In this document: positions 8,146 through 18,275 of the stretch, piece by piece | How the letters are laid out: the number at the start of each line of letters is the position of its first letter | Numbering within the stretch: position 1 is the stretch's first letter | Assembly: GCF_030409325.1 (NCBI RefSeq) | Contig: NZ_JAUFPR010000002.1 | Location: 2,046,001 to 2,110,000 of the forward strand | Reading direction: 5' to 3' | From: Mucilaginibacter aquaedulcis | GTDB lineage: Bacteria > Bacteroidota > Bacteroidia > Sphingobacteriales > Sphingobacteriaceae | Length of the DNA stretch: 64,000 nt | Notes under the pieces: model-generated | What the model was told of the DNA's origin: nothing | What the model saw: the letters and a program-made list of their open reading frames with translations, nothing else | Databases searched by the model: none | Made by a program: the position numbers and the translations under genes

Positions 8146-9456
8146 CTAAAACAACCTGTTATGCAGGCTCCTCAAAGTTTCTACCTTGTCTTCGGTTTTT
8201 ATCAGTAACGACAGGTTATGATCACTGCCACCGTATGAGATCATCCTCAACGGAATGTGTTTTACTGCCTCCAATACCCGTGCTGCATAGCCGTGCTTTT
8301 CGGCGCCAAAATCACCCACAACACAAATAATGGTATGGTTAACATCCAGGTCAACTGAACCAAAGGCGGTAAGTTCACGGGTAATTTCACCAAGATGAGT
8401 AGTATCGTCAATGGTTAATGACACCGCTACTTCTGATGTCGTGATCATATCAATAGATGTTTTATACCGTTCAAATACCTCAAACACCTTACGTAAAAAA
8501 CCATGAGCCAGCAACATACGGCTCGATTGTATCTTGATAGCTGTAATACCATCTTTAGCAGCTATTGACTTGATCTTGTCCTTTTCGCTGGTATTGGTGA
8601 TCAGGGTACCCGGCGCCTGCGGATCCATGGTATTTAGCAACCTCACCGGGATCTTATATTTTTGAGCAGGGAATACACTTTGTGGATGCAATATTTTTGC
8701 ACCGAAGTAAGCCAACTCAGCAGCCTCATCAAACGATAGCTGGGCAATGGGCTGTGTGCCTTTTACTATGCGCGGGTCGTTATTGTGCATACCGTCGATA
8801 TCTGTCCATATCTGTACCTCTTCGCTCCGGATGCCTGCTCCAATTAACGATGCTGTGTAATCACTACCCCCACGGCGCAGGTTATCAATTTCGCCAAAGG
8901 TGTTACGGCAAATAAAGCCCTGTGTAATAAACAGGTTTACATCAGGATGTTTGTCAAGTAATGGGGTTATATTTTCGGTGATGTAATCTACAATCGGTTC
9001 ATTGTCTTCATCTATCCGCATAAAATCAAGTGCCGGTAATAAAACCGATGCTACGCCGATCTCTTTAAGGTATATGTGATAAAGGGTTGTCGACAGGAGT
9101 TCGCCCTGGGCCAGTATTACTTTATCCTCAATGTAAGTGAACTGGTCGTTAGCTAAATTGCTAAGCAATGAAAAATGATAGTCAATTACTTCCTTACCTT
9201 GTTTTAAAAATTTCTCGTTGGCAAATAACTCCTTTATAAACAGCTCATATTTATCTTTCAGAATATTGATCAGCTCAATGGCCTTCTTCTTATCACCTGT
9301 AAGATAAGCTTGTCCAATTTCAACCAGGCTGTTTGTGGTGCCTGATACTGCCGAAAGCACAACAATTTGCCTTTCGGAAGGGTTAATGATGTCGAGCAGG
9401 TTTTTCATACGTGCGGGGCTACCCACCGATGTACCGCCAAATTTTAAAACTTTCAT
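8146..9456 (-). CDS. lysC: Aspartate kinase
   Basis: A 436-residue monofunctional aspartokinase. The N-terminal kinase domain opens with KVLKFGGTSVGS (ATP and aspartate site) and contains RRGGSDYTAS and AKILHPQ. The C-terminal part (from about residue 300) carries ACT-type regulatory domains (for example AIKIQSSRMLLAHGFLRKVF), the usual site of lysine or threonine feedback. It phosphorylates aspartate, the entry step to lysine, threonine and methionine. No homoserine dehydrogenase is fused. Together with lysA it supplies lysine. Confidence 0.95.
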   Translation of the reverse strand: MKVLKFGGTSVGSPARMKNLLDIINPSERQIVVLSAVSGTTNSLVEIGQAYLTGDKKKAIELINILKDKYELFIKELFANEKFLKQGKEVIDYHFSLLSNLANDQFTYIEDKVILAQGELLSTTLYHIYLKEIGVASVLLPALDFMRIDEDNEPIVDYITENITPLLDKHPDVNLFITQGFICRNTFGEIDNLRRGGSDYTASLIGAGIRSEEVQIWTDIDGMHNNDPRIVKGTQPIAQLSFDEAAELAYFGAKILHPQSVFPAQKYKIPVRLLNTMDPQAPGTLITNTSEKDKIKSIAAKDGITAIKIQSSRMLLAHGFLRKVFEVFERYKTSIDMITTSEVAVSLTIDDTTHLGEITRELTAFGSVDLDVNHTIICVVGDFGAEKHGYAARVLEAVKHIPLRMISYGGSDHNLSLLIKTEDKVETLRSLHNRLF

Positions 9457-9872
9457 TTTTTGCTATTGTATACCTAAAACCACCGGATAATGCATACCCG
9501 TATTTGAGGCGCTAAAAATAAGATTTTAAAACGCTTATAGCCTAAAATGAACAGAATTAATTTGGGATTGCAAGGCAATCCTACAACCCTTGTAAGGATT
9601 AAAGTATTGACCCTATGAAGTAGTCTACTATCCTCCCCAAAAACCATGTAACCATCCCTTTAAATTTCGGCTCTGGGAAAATAATAACAATAATATTTAT
9701 GCATTATATTTCCTAAAGAGCAATATTCTCACTATTACACACTTTTATTTAAATAATTGATTAACAATTGTATAAATAATTAAAATAATCAATTATTAAC
9801 TTTAAGACAACAACTCCATCCTTTTTTATTCTGCAATAGTTAAACATTAATTAACCATTAAATTGTTATCCC
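9457..9872. other. Intergenic region between divergent lysC and the propeller lipoprotein
   Basis: This 416-base spacer holds a small perfect hairpin (7-bp stem, 9565-9581) and an 11-base odd palindrome AGTAGTCTACT at 9619-9629. The last 170 bases before the lipoprotein gene are very AT-rich. No TAnnTTTG box stood out to me, and no known riboswitch is recognisable. Confidence 0.5.
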
Positions 9873-10853
9873 ATGAAAAAGGCCATTATCACTTTGTGCT
9901 CAATAATTTTATTGAGCCAGGCAGCTTGTAAGCGTGAGGAACAAGTAAAACCCCTTGCACCCACCCCTTCTGCAATTGCTGACACTTCTTTAAACACCGA
10001 AAGCCTGGCAATTGAAGGTTTAGACCCTCAATCGGCGACGACTCCTATGTATGTTCCTGTTATAATAGCAGGTAAGGCAAACGCTCCCGGTCATGCCGAT
10101 GGCGTTGGTTCAAAAGCACGATTTTATAGCCCGTCAGGAATTTTTGTTAAAAAAGATGGTTCTTTGCTCATTGCAGATGGCGGCTATATTCAAAGGATAG
10201 TACCCGGTGCAATTGTATCAACCATTACTGAATCATCCGGAAGTTATGCTCCGGAGGGTATTGCCGCTACCACTGATGGCGCAATAGCAACATCTAACCC
10301 TGATTTTATTTCTGTGTATCGAAGCGAGAATGATGTAAAAGGATATTATGACTGTTTCCACTGCCAGATAAAAGGTATTGACGTTGACCCAGGAGGTAAA
10401 TTTTTCTGGTATGTAACAGCCAATGTAACACCCTCATATATTGATAGTTATTATGGTAAACTTGATCCTAAAGATGAGTTTACCTCTGGTGGAGGTTACG
10501 TAGCCAGTGATACGTATGCAAAAGACATAAGCCTAACACAAAATGGCAATAAATTTTTTGCTACAGATGAAGGTGTATTTGAAGTAACTAAAGGAGAAGC
10601 TATTTATAAAATTTTACCCAACGCAAAATTCGATGACCTGACCAGCATAGCAATTAGTAAAGACGGAACCAAAATATATTTAGCGGATAATGGATCACTT
10701 AAATTAATAACCCGGTGTCCAACGTGTGAGCCAACCCTCAAAAAACTGGTTTCAAATGTTGATGCATCAGCAATAGCCTTATCCAATAGTGGCAGGGTCT
10801 TATTTTTTACCAGCAAAAAGCGTAGTACTGTAAGTAAAATCAATTTGCAATAG
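9873..10853 (+). CDS. NHL-like beta-propeller lipoprotein
   Basis: A 326-residue lipoprotein: signal peptide with lipobox LSQAAC (Cys about residue 19), then a low-complexity linker to about residue 60. The remainder shows repeated blades such as GKANAPGHADGVGSKARFYSPSGIFVKKDGSLLIAD and later LTSIAISKDGTKIYLADNG, typical of NHL or SMP-30-like propellers. Such lipoproteins are abundant in Bacteroidota and probably bind ligands at the cell surface. No active-site pattern for an enzyme is evident. Monocistronic. Confidence 0.75.
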   Translation: MKKAIITLCSIILLSQAACKREEQVKPLAPTPSAIADTSLNTESLAIEGLDPQSATTPMYVPVIIAGKANAPGHADGVGSKARFYSPSGIFVKKDGSLLIADGGYIQRIVPGAIVSTITESSGSYAPEGIAATTDGAIATSNPDFISVYRSENDVKGYYDCFHCQIKGIDVDPGGKFFWYVTANVTPSYIDSYYGKLDPKDEFTSGGGYVASDTYAKDISLTQNGNKFFATDEGVFEVTKGEAIYKILPNAKFDDLTSIAISKDGTKIYLADNGSLKLITRCPTCEPTLKKLVSNVDASAIALSNSGRVLFFTSKKRSTVSKINLQ

Positions 10854-10864
10854 TAATATTACTG

Positions 10865-10916
10865 GGAGCTATGATTATTAATTTGAAGCATGTCGCGCTA
10901 ATACAGTCATAGCTCC
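10865..10916 (+). terminator. Possible long-loop terminator hairpin
   Basis: A 10-bp perfect inverted repeat (10865-10874 with 10907-10916) begins 11 bases after the lipoprotein stop, with a 32-base loop. The long loop and weak T-tract make this tentative. Confidence 0.35.
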
Positions 10917-10983
10917 ATTTACAAATACTTGCAAATTAAATTTCACCTCGGGTACTATCTTGTTGCAAATGCATGTATCACAA

Positions 10984-12441
10984 CTACAAATTATGGATAT
11001 AAGATATCATCAACCCCACCGAAAACTGCTTGGCACTGGTATCTACCGGGTCTCCTACTAAAACATTATCCTCATTGGGGTTATCAAAATTAACGTACTG
11101 CCTGTAATTATTAGTTTTACCATAAGAGAGCAACAAGCCCGTACGGAAATTGAATCGCCTTTTCTTGATATTGGCACCCAGCTGGGCATGGTAAATATTA
11201 TAATAAGCCGTATTCCCTACATAGCCCTCATCATCTTTATACAAACTATTTTTGGCATAGTTAAAATCGGTATGTAAGGATAAAAAGCCGGTAACATCGG
11301 GTTTAAGGAGGCAGCTTGCGCCAACACCAAAATTAACCACCCGTGCCCGCACATCCTTAAGCTTTAATGATTGTGATGCCGAGGCGAAAAAATCCTGCGG
11401 AATATCGCCTTTTACAAAGTTTCCGTCCTTTGGTTCTATGAGGTTGTATTCATTTACCTTGTTAAAGTACTCGGTAACAAAGTAAAATTGACCGCCTTTG
11501 TAATCATAGGCATAAGCGAAACCAATACTTAGTGGCATTTTGTAGGTAGCGCGGAGTTTTTGTTGCCTTGAATTGGCCAAAAAACTTACAGTATCACCCG
11601 CAGATTCGGCAGAAGTTCCGATCCTTAAATTATTAAGCACCTGATCACTTAATATATTGGCAGTACCCATTATATGCAGTAAGGGCGAAGTTATGGTAAG
11701 CCCGAGATGATTGCGGCCTTCATCATACGACAAACCGGCCTTAAATTTAATACCTACATGAAAATAAGAGGCCAGGTATGATTCCTGTACATTAACAAGT
11801 GGCAGCAAACCTGCAGCAGTTGGCGTATTTATCAAGGATCTGGCGCTGAAATCAGAGTTAAAGGATTGCTTTCGCAGCAAGCCCTCGGCAGATAAACCCA
11901 GTGACAAACGGTCAGTTGCCTTAAAACCTCCACTTATAATGCCCGAGGTTTCATTGGTACTGTTCAGCTTTTTATACTGGCCCAAAAAGTATTCATTACC
12001 CGGGCTGTATGAATCGTCAAGTACATTAAACCGTGCATCACGCTGCTGGGTAGTCTGGTAACTCATCACCGGATTGTGGGTAAGCGCGTAGCCAACCGTA
12101 AAAGGGTGACTGCCCTTAAAAGATATATTGGCCGAAATCATTTGCGGGATAATACTGGCCGAGGTTGACTTAAGATCGAGCCCGGTACCTACTCCGTTTT
12201 TAACTTTGATTGAGCCATATTGATAAATTGACCCGCTAATAGATGCTGAGTTTTTATTACTGAAAGCCAGCAACGCCGGATTCAGGAACATAACCCCGCT
12301 ATCGCGATTAAAGGCAATTACCGCGCCCGGGGTTAAAAAACCACCCGGATTATAACTTGACGACCAATAGTTGGCGTCTTGAGCTTTTACTTCCTGTAAG
12401 AAAAGTATAGCAAATAAAATAGTGATAAGAAGCTTTGACAT
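10984..12441 (-). CDS. Outer membrane beta-barrel protein (FadL/OmpP1-like)
   Basis: A 485-residue protein from the preferred start at 12441, where MSKLLITILFAILFLQEVKAQ is a clean signal peptide; a longer frame begins at 12495. The mature N-terminus (SSSYNPGGFLTPGAVIAFNRDSGVMFLNPALLAF) resembles the hatch region of FadL/OmpP1-type transporters. The rest is an alternation of short amphipathic strands ending in a hydrophobic C-terminal strand, as in outer membrane barrels. Possible role: transport of hydrophobic compounds. A divergent PI-PLC-domain gene starts 120 bases away, so the two may share regulation. Confidence 0.65.
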   Translation of the reverse strand: MSKLLITILFAILFLQEVKAQDANYWSSSYNPGGFLTPGAVIAFNRDSGVMFLNPALLAFSNKNSASISGSIYQYGSIKVKNGVGTGLDLKSTSASIIPQMISANISFKGSHPFTVGYALTHNPVMSYQTTQQRDARFNVLDDSYSPGNEYFLGQYKKLNSTNETSGIISGGFKATDRLSLGLSAEGLLRKQSFNSDFSARSLINTPTAAGLLPLVNVQESYLASYFHVGIKFKAGLSYDEGRNHLGLTITSPLLHIMGTANILSDQVLNNLRIGTSAESAGDTVSFLANSRQQKLRATYKMPLSIGFAYAYDYKGGQFYFVTEYFNKVNEYNLIEPKDGNFVKGDIPQDFFASASQSLKLKDVRARVVNFGVGASCLLKPDVTGFLSLHTDFNYAKNSLYKDDEGYVGNTAYYNIYHAQLGANIKKRRFNFRTGLLLSYGKTNNYRQYVNFDNPNEDNVLVGDPVDTSAKQFSVGLMISYIHNL

Positions 12442-12560
12442 AGGGAGTATTTTTTGAGAGAATAAAAAACACACAATTACAACACAAGATAACATTTTGA
12501 ATATTATATTTTTAATAATCAGACATTTAGGTAAATTTCCGTGAAATAAGCGCCTCTTTC

Positions 12561-14543
12561 ATGAAATTAACCCTCACCCTGATCATAGTCTGCCTTTCAA
12601 TTTTGGGAGAAACCCGGCATCTGCAGGCGCAAAACCTGAGCTTTAGCCAGCCGGTTAATTTTTTGCCGGCCGTTCGTACAGATAAGGCCATTGACATTAC
12701 CAATTTTAAAGGCGGCTATTTTGTAACCTGGAAAGATGCCGGTAATACCGGCAATATTCATGTTTGCTACCTGGGCAAACAGTATAATACCAACTTTTTA
12801 CAAAATGAAAGCGCTGTTGGTTCCGAACAAAGCGCCTTCGCGCCGGTTTTAAGGGTGGTTAATAATCATATATATGCCCTATGGCTGGGCACCGATGGCT
12901 CGTTAAAATATATCATCAACAGCAGTGATACCACTTTTAATACACAAACCATTAACACCGTAAGCTTTGATGGTTCGCCAAAACTTAAATCAGGCATCAC
13001 GGCTACCGTTATAAATGGCCGCATGATGATAGCCTCACATGCCGATAATAAGAATGAAATGGTAGTAGCCCTTATTGATGCTGATGATCAGGGCATTCTT
13101 AAATCATCAGCTTTACAAACCGTGCCTTATAAAAGTGATGATTACCCATTCATCGTAACGCTCTCCAACAACACTATAAGACTGTGCTATAAGGGTTTTA
13201 CCGATCAGACAATATATTACGCGGATCTTAATACCGATACCAAAAAGTGGACCGCTCAGGTTCCTTTTTCTGCTTCCAAAACAAAAGCATCTCCGGCGGT
13301 TTATCATGCCTTTAATACCAACAGGTTGTTTTATATGTGGAAAGGCAATAAAAAAGATAATCTGATATATTATGCCACCGCCGATGAACAAAGCCGCCTT
13401 GCAGATGAACATTTTTTACCTGCGTACTTTAAAACGACCGTAGCGGTATCTGTTTGTAATGTAGATAATAAAAAATTCATTATGGCTTTTGTTGGCGAAG
13501 ATCAAAAGCTTTATCTGAGCTATTTTACCAACTATAACCCGGCCCACTGGATGGAAGATACCCTGTTTCCGGTCAAGGGCAATCTTACCTTGAAAGATAT
13601 TGTGATCCCGGGTTCACATGATGCGGGCATGTCGGCATTAAATGGCACCGGGGGTACACAAAGCGGCTCAATTAACCCATGTAATACGCTTACTCAAAAA
13701 CAAAACATTGGCAAGCAGCTTAATGCCGGTATCAGGATGTTTGACTTGCGGGTAGGCTCGTTTAAAAACAGTATTTATACCAAACACAGCTCATCTGACT
13801 GCATGGCCGAAGCCATGGGTGGTGGCTATGGCGAACGGTTTAAAGACATTCTGGATTCTGTTAAAACCTTTCTCGACCGGAACAGAAAAGAATTTATCAT
13901 ATTAACATTCAGCCACTTTTGTCAGAAAGAAGCTCCAGCAAGCAAAGTGGCCGATACTATTATCCAAATGCTGGGTAAAGAAAGGGTTTTCAATAACCAG
14001 TCGAAAAGTATAGATCAGATTAAACTGAATGATCTGGCTGGCAAGGTGATAGTTACGTTTGAGCAATATGCCAGCCCTGATAAACTGATCGACTCTAATT
14101 CTATGGCCGATAAAGCGAAAACTTTCTTGAATTTCCGCAGGGCATACGCGGCCACCAATCAGATAGCCAAACTATTAACCCGTGAGGAGCTTTTTTTTAC
14201 CCTGATGAAAGATGGCACCAATAAAAATGACCTGGTTCGGTTAGACTGGCAGCTCACCCAAAGCAGCGACGAGGCTGCCCTCGTATGTAATGACTTTCAG
14301 GACGATAAGTTAGATCCGGTAATTAGCGGTGTAATGCTGCTTACCAACGTGATCAAAAAAAATCAAAGCATTATTGACCTTGCCAAGTTTGGCAATAAAC
14401 ATTTACCTACAAAAGTTAATGAATGGATCAGCAACGGGGTTATTAACAAAAACAACAAACCCAATATTTTGTACGTTGATGTTGCCGGTGCCTGGATAAC
14501 CGATTATTGCATCGAACTAAACAAATTGCCTGTTTACAATTAA
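12561..14543 (+). CDS. Secreted protein with PI-PLC X-type phosphodiesterase domain
   Basis: A 660-residue protein with a signal peptide (about 1-23). Residues about 30-330 form repeated beta units (GGYFVTWKDAGNTGNIHVCYLG and similar, tryptophan-rich) that look like a lectin-like propeller. The catalytic domain follows from about residue 335: IPGSHDAGM, with the first catalytic histidine at residue 353, then GIRMFDLRVG and a second histidine in TKHSSSD. This is the layout of bacterial PI-PLC-like enzymes. It probably cleaves phosphoinositide-type or other phosphodiester lipids outside the inner membrane. Substrate is not determined by the motifs. No eukaryote-type EF-hand or C2 domain is present. 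Confidence 0.8.
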   Translation: MKLTLTLIIVCLSILGETRHLQAQNLSFSQPVNFLPAVRTDKAIDITNFKGGYFVTWKDAGNTGNIHVCYLGKQYNTNFLQNESAVGSEQSAFAPVLRVVNNHIYALWLGTDGSLKYIINSSDTTFNTQTINTVSFDGSPKLKSGITATVINGRMMIASHADNKNEMVVALIDADDQGILKSSALQTVPYKSDDYPFIVTLSNNTIRLCYKGFTDQTIYYADLNTDTKKWTAQVPFSASKTKASPAVYHAFNTNRLFYMWKGNKKDNLIYYATADEQSRLADEHFLPAYFKTTVAVSVCNVDNKKFIMAFVGEDQKLYLSYFTNYNPAHWMEDTLFPVKGNLTLKDIVIPGSHDAGMSALNGTGGTQSGSINPCNTLTQKQNIGKQLNAGIRMFDLRVGSFKNSIYTKHSSSDCMAEAMGGGYGERFKDILDSVKTFLDRNRKEFIILTFSHFCQKEAPASKVADTIIQMLGKERVFNNQSKSIDQIKLNDLAGKVIVTFEQYASPDKLIDSNSMADKAKTFLNFRRAYAATNQIAKLLTREELFFTLMKDGTNKNDLVRLDWQLTQSSDEAALVCNDFQDDKLDPVISGVMLLTNVIKKNQSIIDLAKFGNKHLPTKVNEWISNGVINKNNKPNILYVDVAGAWITDYCIELNKLPVYN

Positions 14544-14553
14544 AGAAGTTATA

Positions 14554-16272
14554 TCAGTTCATAAAAACAGAACCCGTAGGCGCCACATCCGCATGGGAAA
14601 ACGACCGCAGGAAACCCGATTTATAATGCGGAAGCTCCTCTTTACGGTTCTGTGCTTTCAAACACTGGTATAACCCTAATAACGACCAACCGTTGCTCGG
14701 GTTATGCACAAGGTCTTCCCGGTAAACTTGTTCGGCTAAGGCTATATCATCATTTTTCAAGAGATAAGCACCCAAAAATTGTCTCGCAGGAATGGGCCAA
14801 TCGGAAGGTTCAGCGTAAATCATATTGTCTTCAACCTTAACTGCTTTTTTCAGACAGGCTATACCATCATCGTATTTATTTTGATGTAATAAAATTGCTC
14901 CCTCCAAAATATTTTCGGCAATTGCAGCCCCTTCCAAAGGCGTATTAAATGGTATCCGCCTGATCTTTAAAACCGGATCCTTCATTTTTTCGCGGAGCTG
15001 TGCCAGTTGCTCACGAGCCGAGTCTGACTTGCTGGTATAAATAAAGGCCAGGCCCCTGGCAAAATTATTCAGCACCTGAGCGTATGTCCAGGCTGAATTG
15101 AAAGTAGTGGTATCTTTCAATATCTCATTCCATTTACCCATGCGCACTTTGGTTAGTACAGGCATCATGTATAAATACTGGCTGTAGGTATCTTCGGGTG
15201 TTGGCGAAACACTTTTGCGGCAATGTAAAGCTGCATCTATTCCCTTTTCATACATCGCACCGCTAAGGGCACAGTAAGTTTGTACAGCCAACTGGTGCGA
15301 ACTAAATTGAGGGAGCGATATATTTTTGGCAAGAGAATAATAGTTGAGGGTATTTTTATTAGCCTTGTTATTGGCATCAACACCCTGAAAATATAAACCA
15401 TTACGCTGATAAACGTGGCTTGACATATGAACCATGTGCCCTACCCCAGGGAAAAGTCGTTTCAAGGCCTCAGCATTGGGCATAGCCACATCCGGGTTAT
15501 GGGACGCCTCTGTTAAATGAATATAATAATGCAAAGCTCCCGGCTGGTCGGGGTTAGCTTTCAGCACTCCTTTACACAGGCTTATCAGCTCCGGTGTCCA
15601 TGCTTTTGCCAGGCCCTCGGTGTTCCAAAAATCCCATGGGTGAATCAGCATTACTGCATCTATATACAGCATTTTAATATCTACATCATTAGGGTAAGCG
15701 GTTATCAGGTTCTTCATCCCTTCGGCATAACCTGCATTATCATTTTTAGTTTGTCCGTTTACAGTAGGATAACGCAAGTTCATTACTTTGATAAGTTGTT
15801 TTTCCTTCACTGTAGCATTCCGGGCTGTGGCATTCAGTTGTTTCATGGCCTCTGGCAGCGTTTTGGGTACCGTGTACAAATGAGCGGCATTATAGTAAGG
15901 CCCCATGCTTAAAGCCTGCCCCCAATACGTCATTGGTGATGAGGGATCAAACCTGGCGGCTTCTTTGAATGAGGCTAAGGCTTCTTTCAGATGATAGCTG
16001 TAATACATGGTTAATCCCTGGTTAAAATAAAACTGGGCGCTATCATTCCGTGTTGAAATATGGTAACTGTACTGCCCCCATCCTGGTAATTTTACTATAA
16101 ATTTTCCGTTGGCTGCGGTATCCAAATCATCAATGGCCGAAAACGAACCGCAAACTACCGGATAAGCTTTTTTTGCCTTGTTTAATAAAGGAGCTTTTTT
16201 TAATTGAAATGGAAACAAATAGCTTCCCAGCAAAAAAAAGGGCAACGCAAAAAATAACGATAGCTTTTTCAT
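14554..16272 (-). CDS. Tetratricopeptide-repeat protein, exported
   Basis: A 572-residue protein with an N-terminal hydrophobic signal (KKLSLFFALPFFLLGSYLF). TPR-like helical pairs are visible at YFNQGLTMYYSYHLKEALASFKEAARFDPSSP (about 80-110) and near the C-terminus (LAEQVYREDLVHNPSNGWSLLGLYQCL). In between are histidine-containing conserved stretches (HYYIHLTEASHNPD, HMVHMSSHVYQRNGLY) that recur in this family. Homologous proteins are annotated only as TPR proteins; no enzyme role is known to me. It is convergent with the PI-PLC gene, the stops 10 bases apart. Confidence 0.7.
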   Translation of the reverse strand: MKKLSLFFALPFFLLGSYLFPFQLKKAPLLNKAKKAYPVVCGSFSAIDDLDTAANGKFIVKLPGWGQYSYHISTRNDSAQFYFNQGLTMYYSYHLKEALASFKEAARFDPSSPMTYWGQALSMGPYYNAAHLYTVPKTLPEAMKQLNATARNATVKEKQLIKVMNLRYPTVNGQTKNDNAGYAEGMKNLITAYPNDVDIKMLYIDAVMLIHPWDFWNTEGLAKAWTPELISLCKGVLKANPDQPGALHYYIHLTEASHNPDVAMPNAEALKRLFPGVGHMVHMSSHVYQRNGLYFQGVDANNKANKNTLNYYSLAKNISLPQFSSHQLAVQTYCALSGAMYEKGIDAALHCRKSVSPTPEDTYSQYLYMMPVLTKVRMGKWNEILKDTTTFNSAWTYAQVLNNFARGLAFIYTSKSDSAREQLAQLREKMKDPVLKIRRIPFNTPLEGAAIAENILEGAILLHQNKYDDGIACLKKAVKVEDNMIYAEPSDWPIPARQFLGAYLLKNDDIALAEQVYREDLVHNPSNGWSLLGLYQCLKAQNRKEELPHYKSGFLRSFSHADVAPTGSVFMN

Positions 16273-16506
16273 TTTCAGTTATTTTAACAAAAGTTACAGA
16301 TAAGGATAGCCGGTATTATTAATTGGCAATAAATCAAATAGATATTCTAATATAATAAAAAACTGAAGGATAATTTATGCTGATTTTTGAATTATTGCTT
16401 TGTTAACCACTAAAGCTATTTTCTGTTAACGCTGAATATTATTTTTTCTAAATTTACTTTATCCACCCCTGCAGGATAATCATTTACCAATTACAACACA
16501 TACCTC

Positions 16507-18168
16507 ATGAAACGAAGATCAGTTATCAAAGGCCTGGCTGCCGTATTGCCTGCGCTATGGATGCAAAAAACTTTTGGAGCGCTTAATTTTCCGGCTTACA
16601 ACAATCGTTCGCTAATTGCCGACGGCCCCTTTCAGCCCGACTGGCAATCACTGGCGCAGTACCAGGTTCCTGACTGGTTTCGTGATGCCAAGTTTGGCAT
16701 ATGGGCGCATTGGGGCCCGCAATGCCAGCCCGAACGGGGCGATTGGTATGCCCGCGGCATGTACCAGGAAGGTACTGATCAATATAAATATCACATTCAA
16801 AAATATGGGCACCCTTCAAAATTTGGTTTTAAGGATGTAATAAATGAATGGAAGGCCGAGAACTGGGATCCTAATGAACTGGTTGGTTTATATAAACGTG
16901 CAGGCGCCAAATACTTTATGGCACTGGCTAACCACCATGATAATTTTGACTTGTACGACAGCAAATACCAAAGCTGGAACTCAACCAAATTGGGGCCCAA
17001 GAAAGATTTGGTTGGCGGCTGGGCAAAGGCCGCCAAAGAACATGGCCTTCCTTTTGGTGTTACTGTACATGCCTCACACCCGTGGACATGGTATGAAGTT
17101 GCTCAGCGTTCTGATAAAGCCGGCCCTTATGCCGGTGTACCTTACGATGGTAATATAACCAAGGCAGATGGTGCAGGTAAATGGTGGGATGGCTATGATC
17201 CGCAGGAATTATATGCTCAAAACCATGCCCTGAGCCAGGATAGCCTTGATGACAGTAGCATGAGCCGCCATTGGGACTGGGGTAATGGTGCCAGTGTACC
17301 CAATACTGCTTACACCGAAAAGTTTTTAAACCGCACCATAGAACTGATTGATAAGTATGGCCCCGAGCTCATTTATTTTGATGATAGCGTTTTACCCCTT
17401 TGGCCAATAAGCGATGTGGGTTTAAAAATTGCAGCTCACATGTATAATACCAGTATTAAAAAGCACGGCAAACTACATGCTGCCTTGTTTGCCAAAGTAT
17501 TGGATGTGGAACAACGCAAATGTATGATATGGGATATTGAACGAGGCCAAAGCAACCAGATAGAACCACTGCCATGGCAAACCGACACCTGTATTGGCGG
17601 CTGGCATTATGATCGCCGCATCTATGATAATAAAACTTACAAAAGCGCCAAAACAGTGATACATACCCTTGCCGATGTGATAAGTAAAAACGGCAACTTG
17701 CTATTAAACATCCCAATACGGGGAGATGGAACTATTGATAGCGAGGAACGCGCCGTGGTAGAGGAAGTGGCCGCCTGGATGCACGTGCATAGTGAAGCAA
17801 TTTATGGTACCCGTCCCTGGAAAATGTTTGGGGAAGGCCCTGCCATAGAATCGGCAGCACCCATCAATGCCCAGGGGTTTAATGAGGGTAAGGGCAAACC
17901 GTTTACCGCAGATGATATCCGTTTTACAACCAAAGGCAAAACACTGTATGCCATTGCCATGGGCTGGCCGGGCGAAAAGGGTAGCTTGATTAAAACACTG
18001 GCCAATTCATCGCCGCAACTGGCAGGGCAAAAAGTAAGTGCAGTATCGTTATTAGGCTCGCATGGCAAGTTAAACTGGCAGCAAACCAATGAGGGCCTTA
18101 AAATTGAAACACACGTACAACAACCTGAAAACAAGGCGATAGTTTTTAAAATTGAAGGTATAGTTTAG
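16507..18168 (+). CDS. GH29 alpha-L-fucosidase with twin-arginine signal
   Basis: A 553-residue glycoside hydrolase. The N-terminus MKRRSVIKGLAAVLPALW has an RR pair typical of Tat export. The barrel begins WFRDAKFGIWAHWGPQ, a classic GH29 start. ANHHDNFDLYDSKYQSWNS carries the active-site histidines, and ELIYFDDS (Asp292/293) is the region of the catalytic nucleophile. A C-terminal beta domain follows (from about residue 430). GH29 enzymes release alpha-L-fucose by a retaining mechanism. A stand-alone gene here, it may act on plant or microbial fucosylated glycans. The DUF417 gene follows 107 bases on and may be co-transcribed. Confidence 0.92.
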   Translation: MKRRSVIKGLAAVLPALWMQKTFGALNFPAYNNRSLIADGPFQPDWQSLAQYQVPDWFRDAKFGIWAHWGPQCQPERGDWYARGMYQEGTDQYKYHIQKYGHPSKFGFKDVINEWKAENWDPNELVGLYKRAGAKYFMALANHHDNFDLYDSKYQSWNSTKLGPKKDLVGGWAKAAKEHGLPFGVTVHASHPWTWYEVAQRSDKAGPYAGVPYDGNITKADGAGKWWDGYDPQELYAQNHALSQDSLDDSSMSRHWDWGNGASVPNTAYTEKFLNRTIELIDKYGPELIYFDDSVLPLWPISDVGLKIAAHMYNTSIKKHGKLHAALFAKVLDVEQRKCMIWDIERGQSNQIEPLPWQTDTCIGGWHYDRRIYDNKTYKSAKTVIHTLADVISKNGNLLLNIPIRGDGTIDSEERAVVEEVAAWMHVHSEAIYGTRPWKMFGEGPAIESAAPINAQGFNEGKGKPFTADDIRFTTKGKTLYAIAMGWPGEKGSLIKTLANSSPQLAGQKVSAVSLLGSHGKLNWQQTNEGLKIETHVQQPENKAIVFKIEGIV

Positions 18169-18275
18169 CATAGCACCACACCCGTTCAAGGCGTTTGACA
18201 AAAAAATTTGAAACATTTTGTAAGGAACCATTTGATGGCACGACCAATTGTTAAAAACCATCAAAAATTATAAAA

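Noticed and set aside
9457..9600. A lysine riboswitch upstream of lysC
   Set aside because: The conserved lysine aptamer blocks are not found; only a simple 7-bp hairpin is present.
16583..18134. Long frames in other phases inside the fucosidase gene
   Set aside because: They are unbroken only because of the codon bias of the GH29 gene; their translations have no domain, signal or start context.
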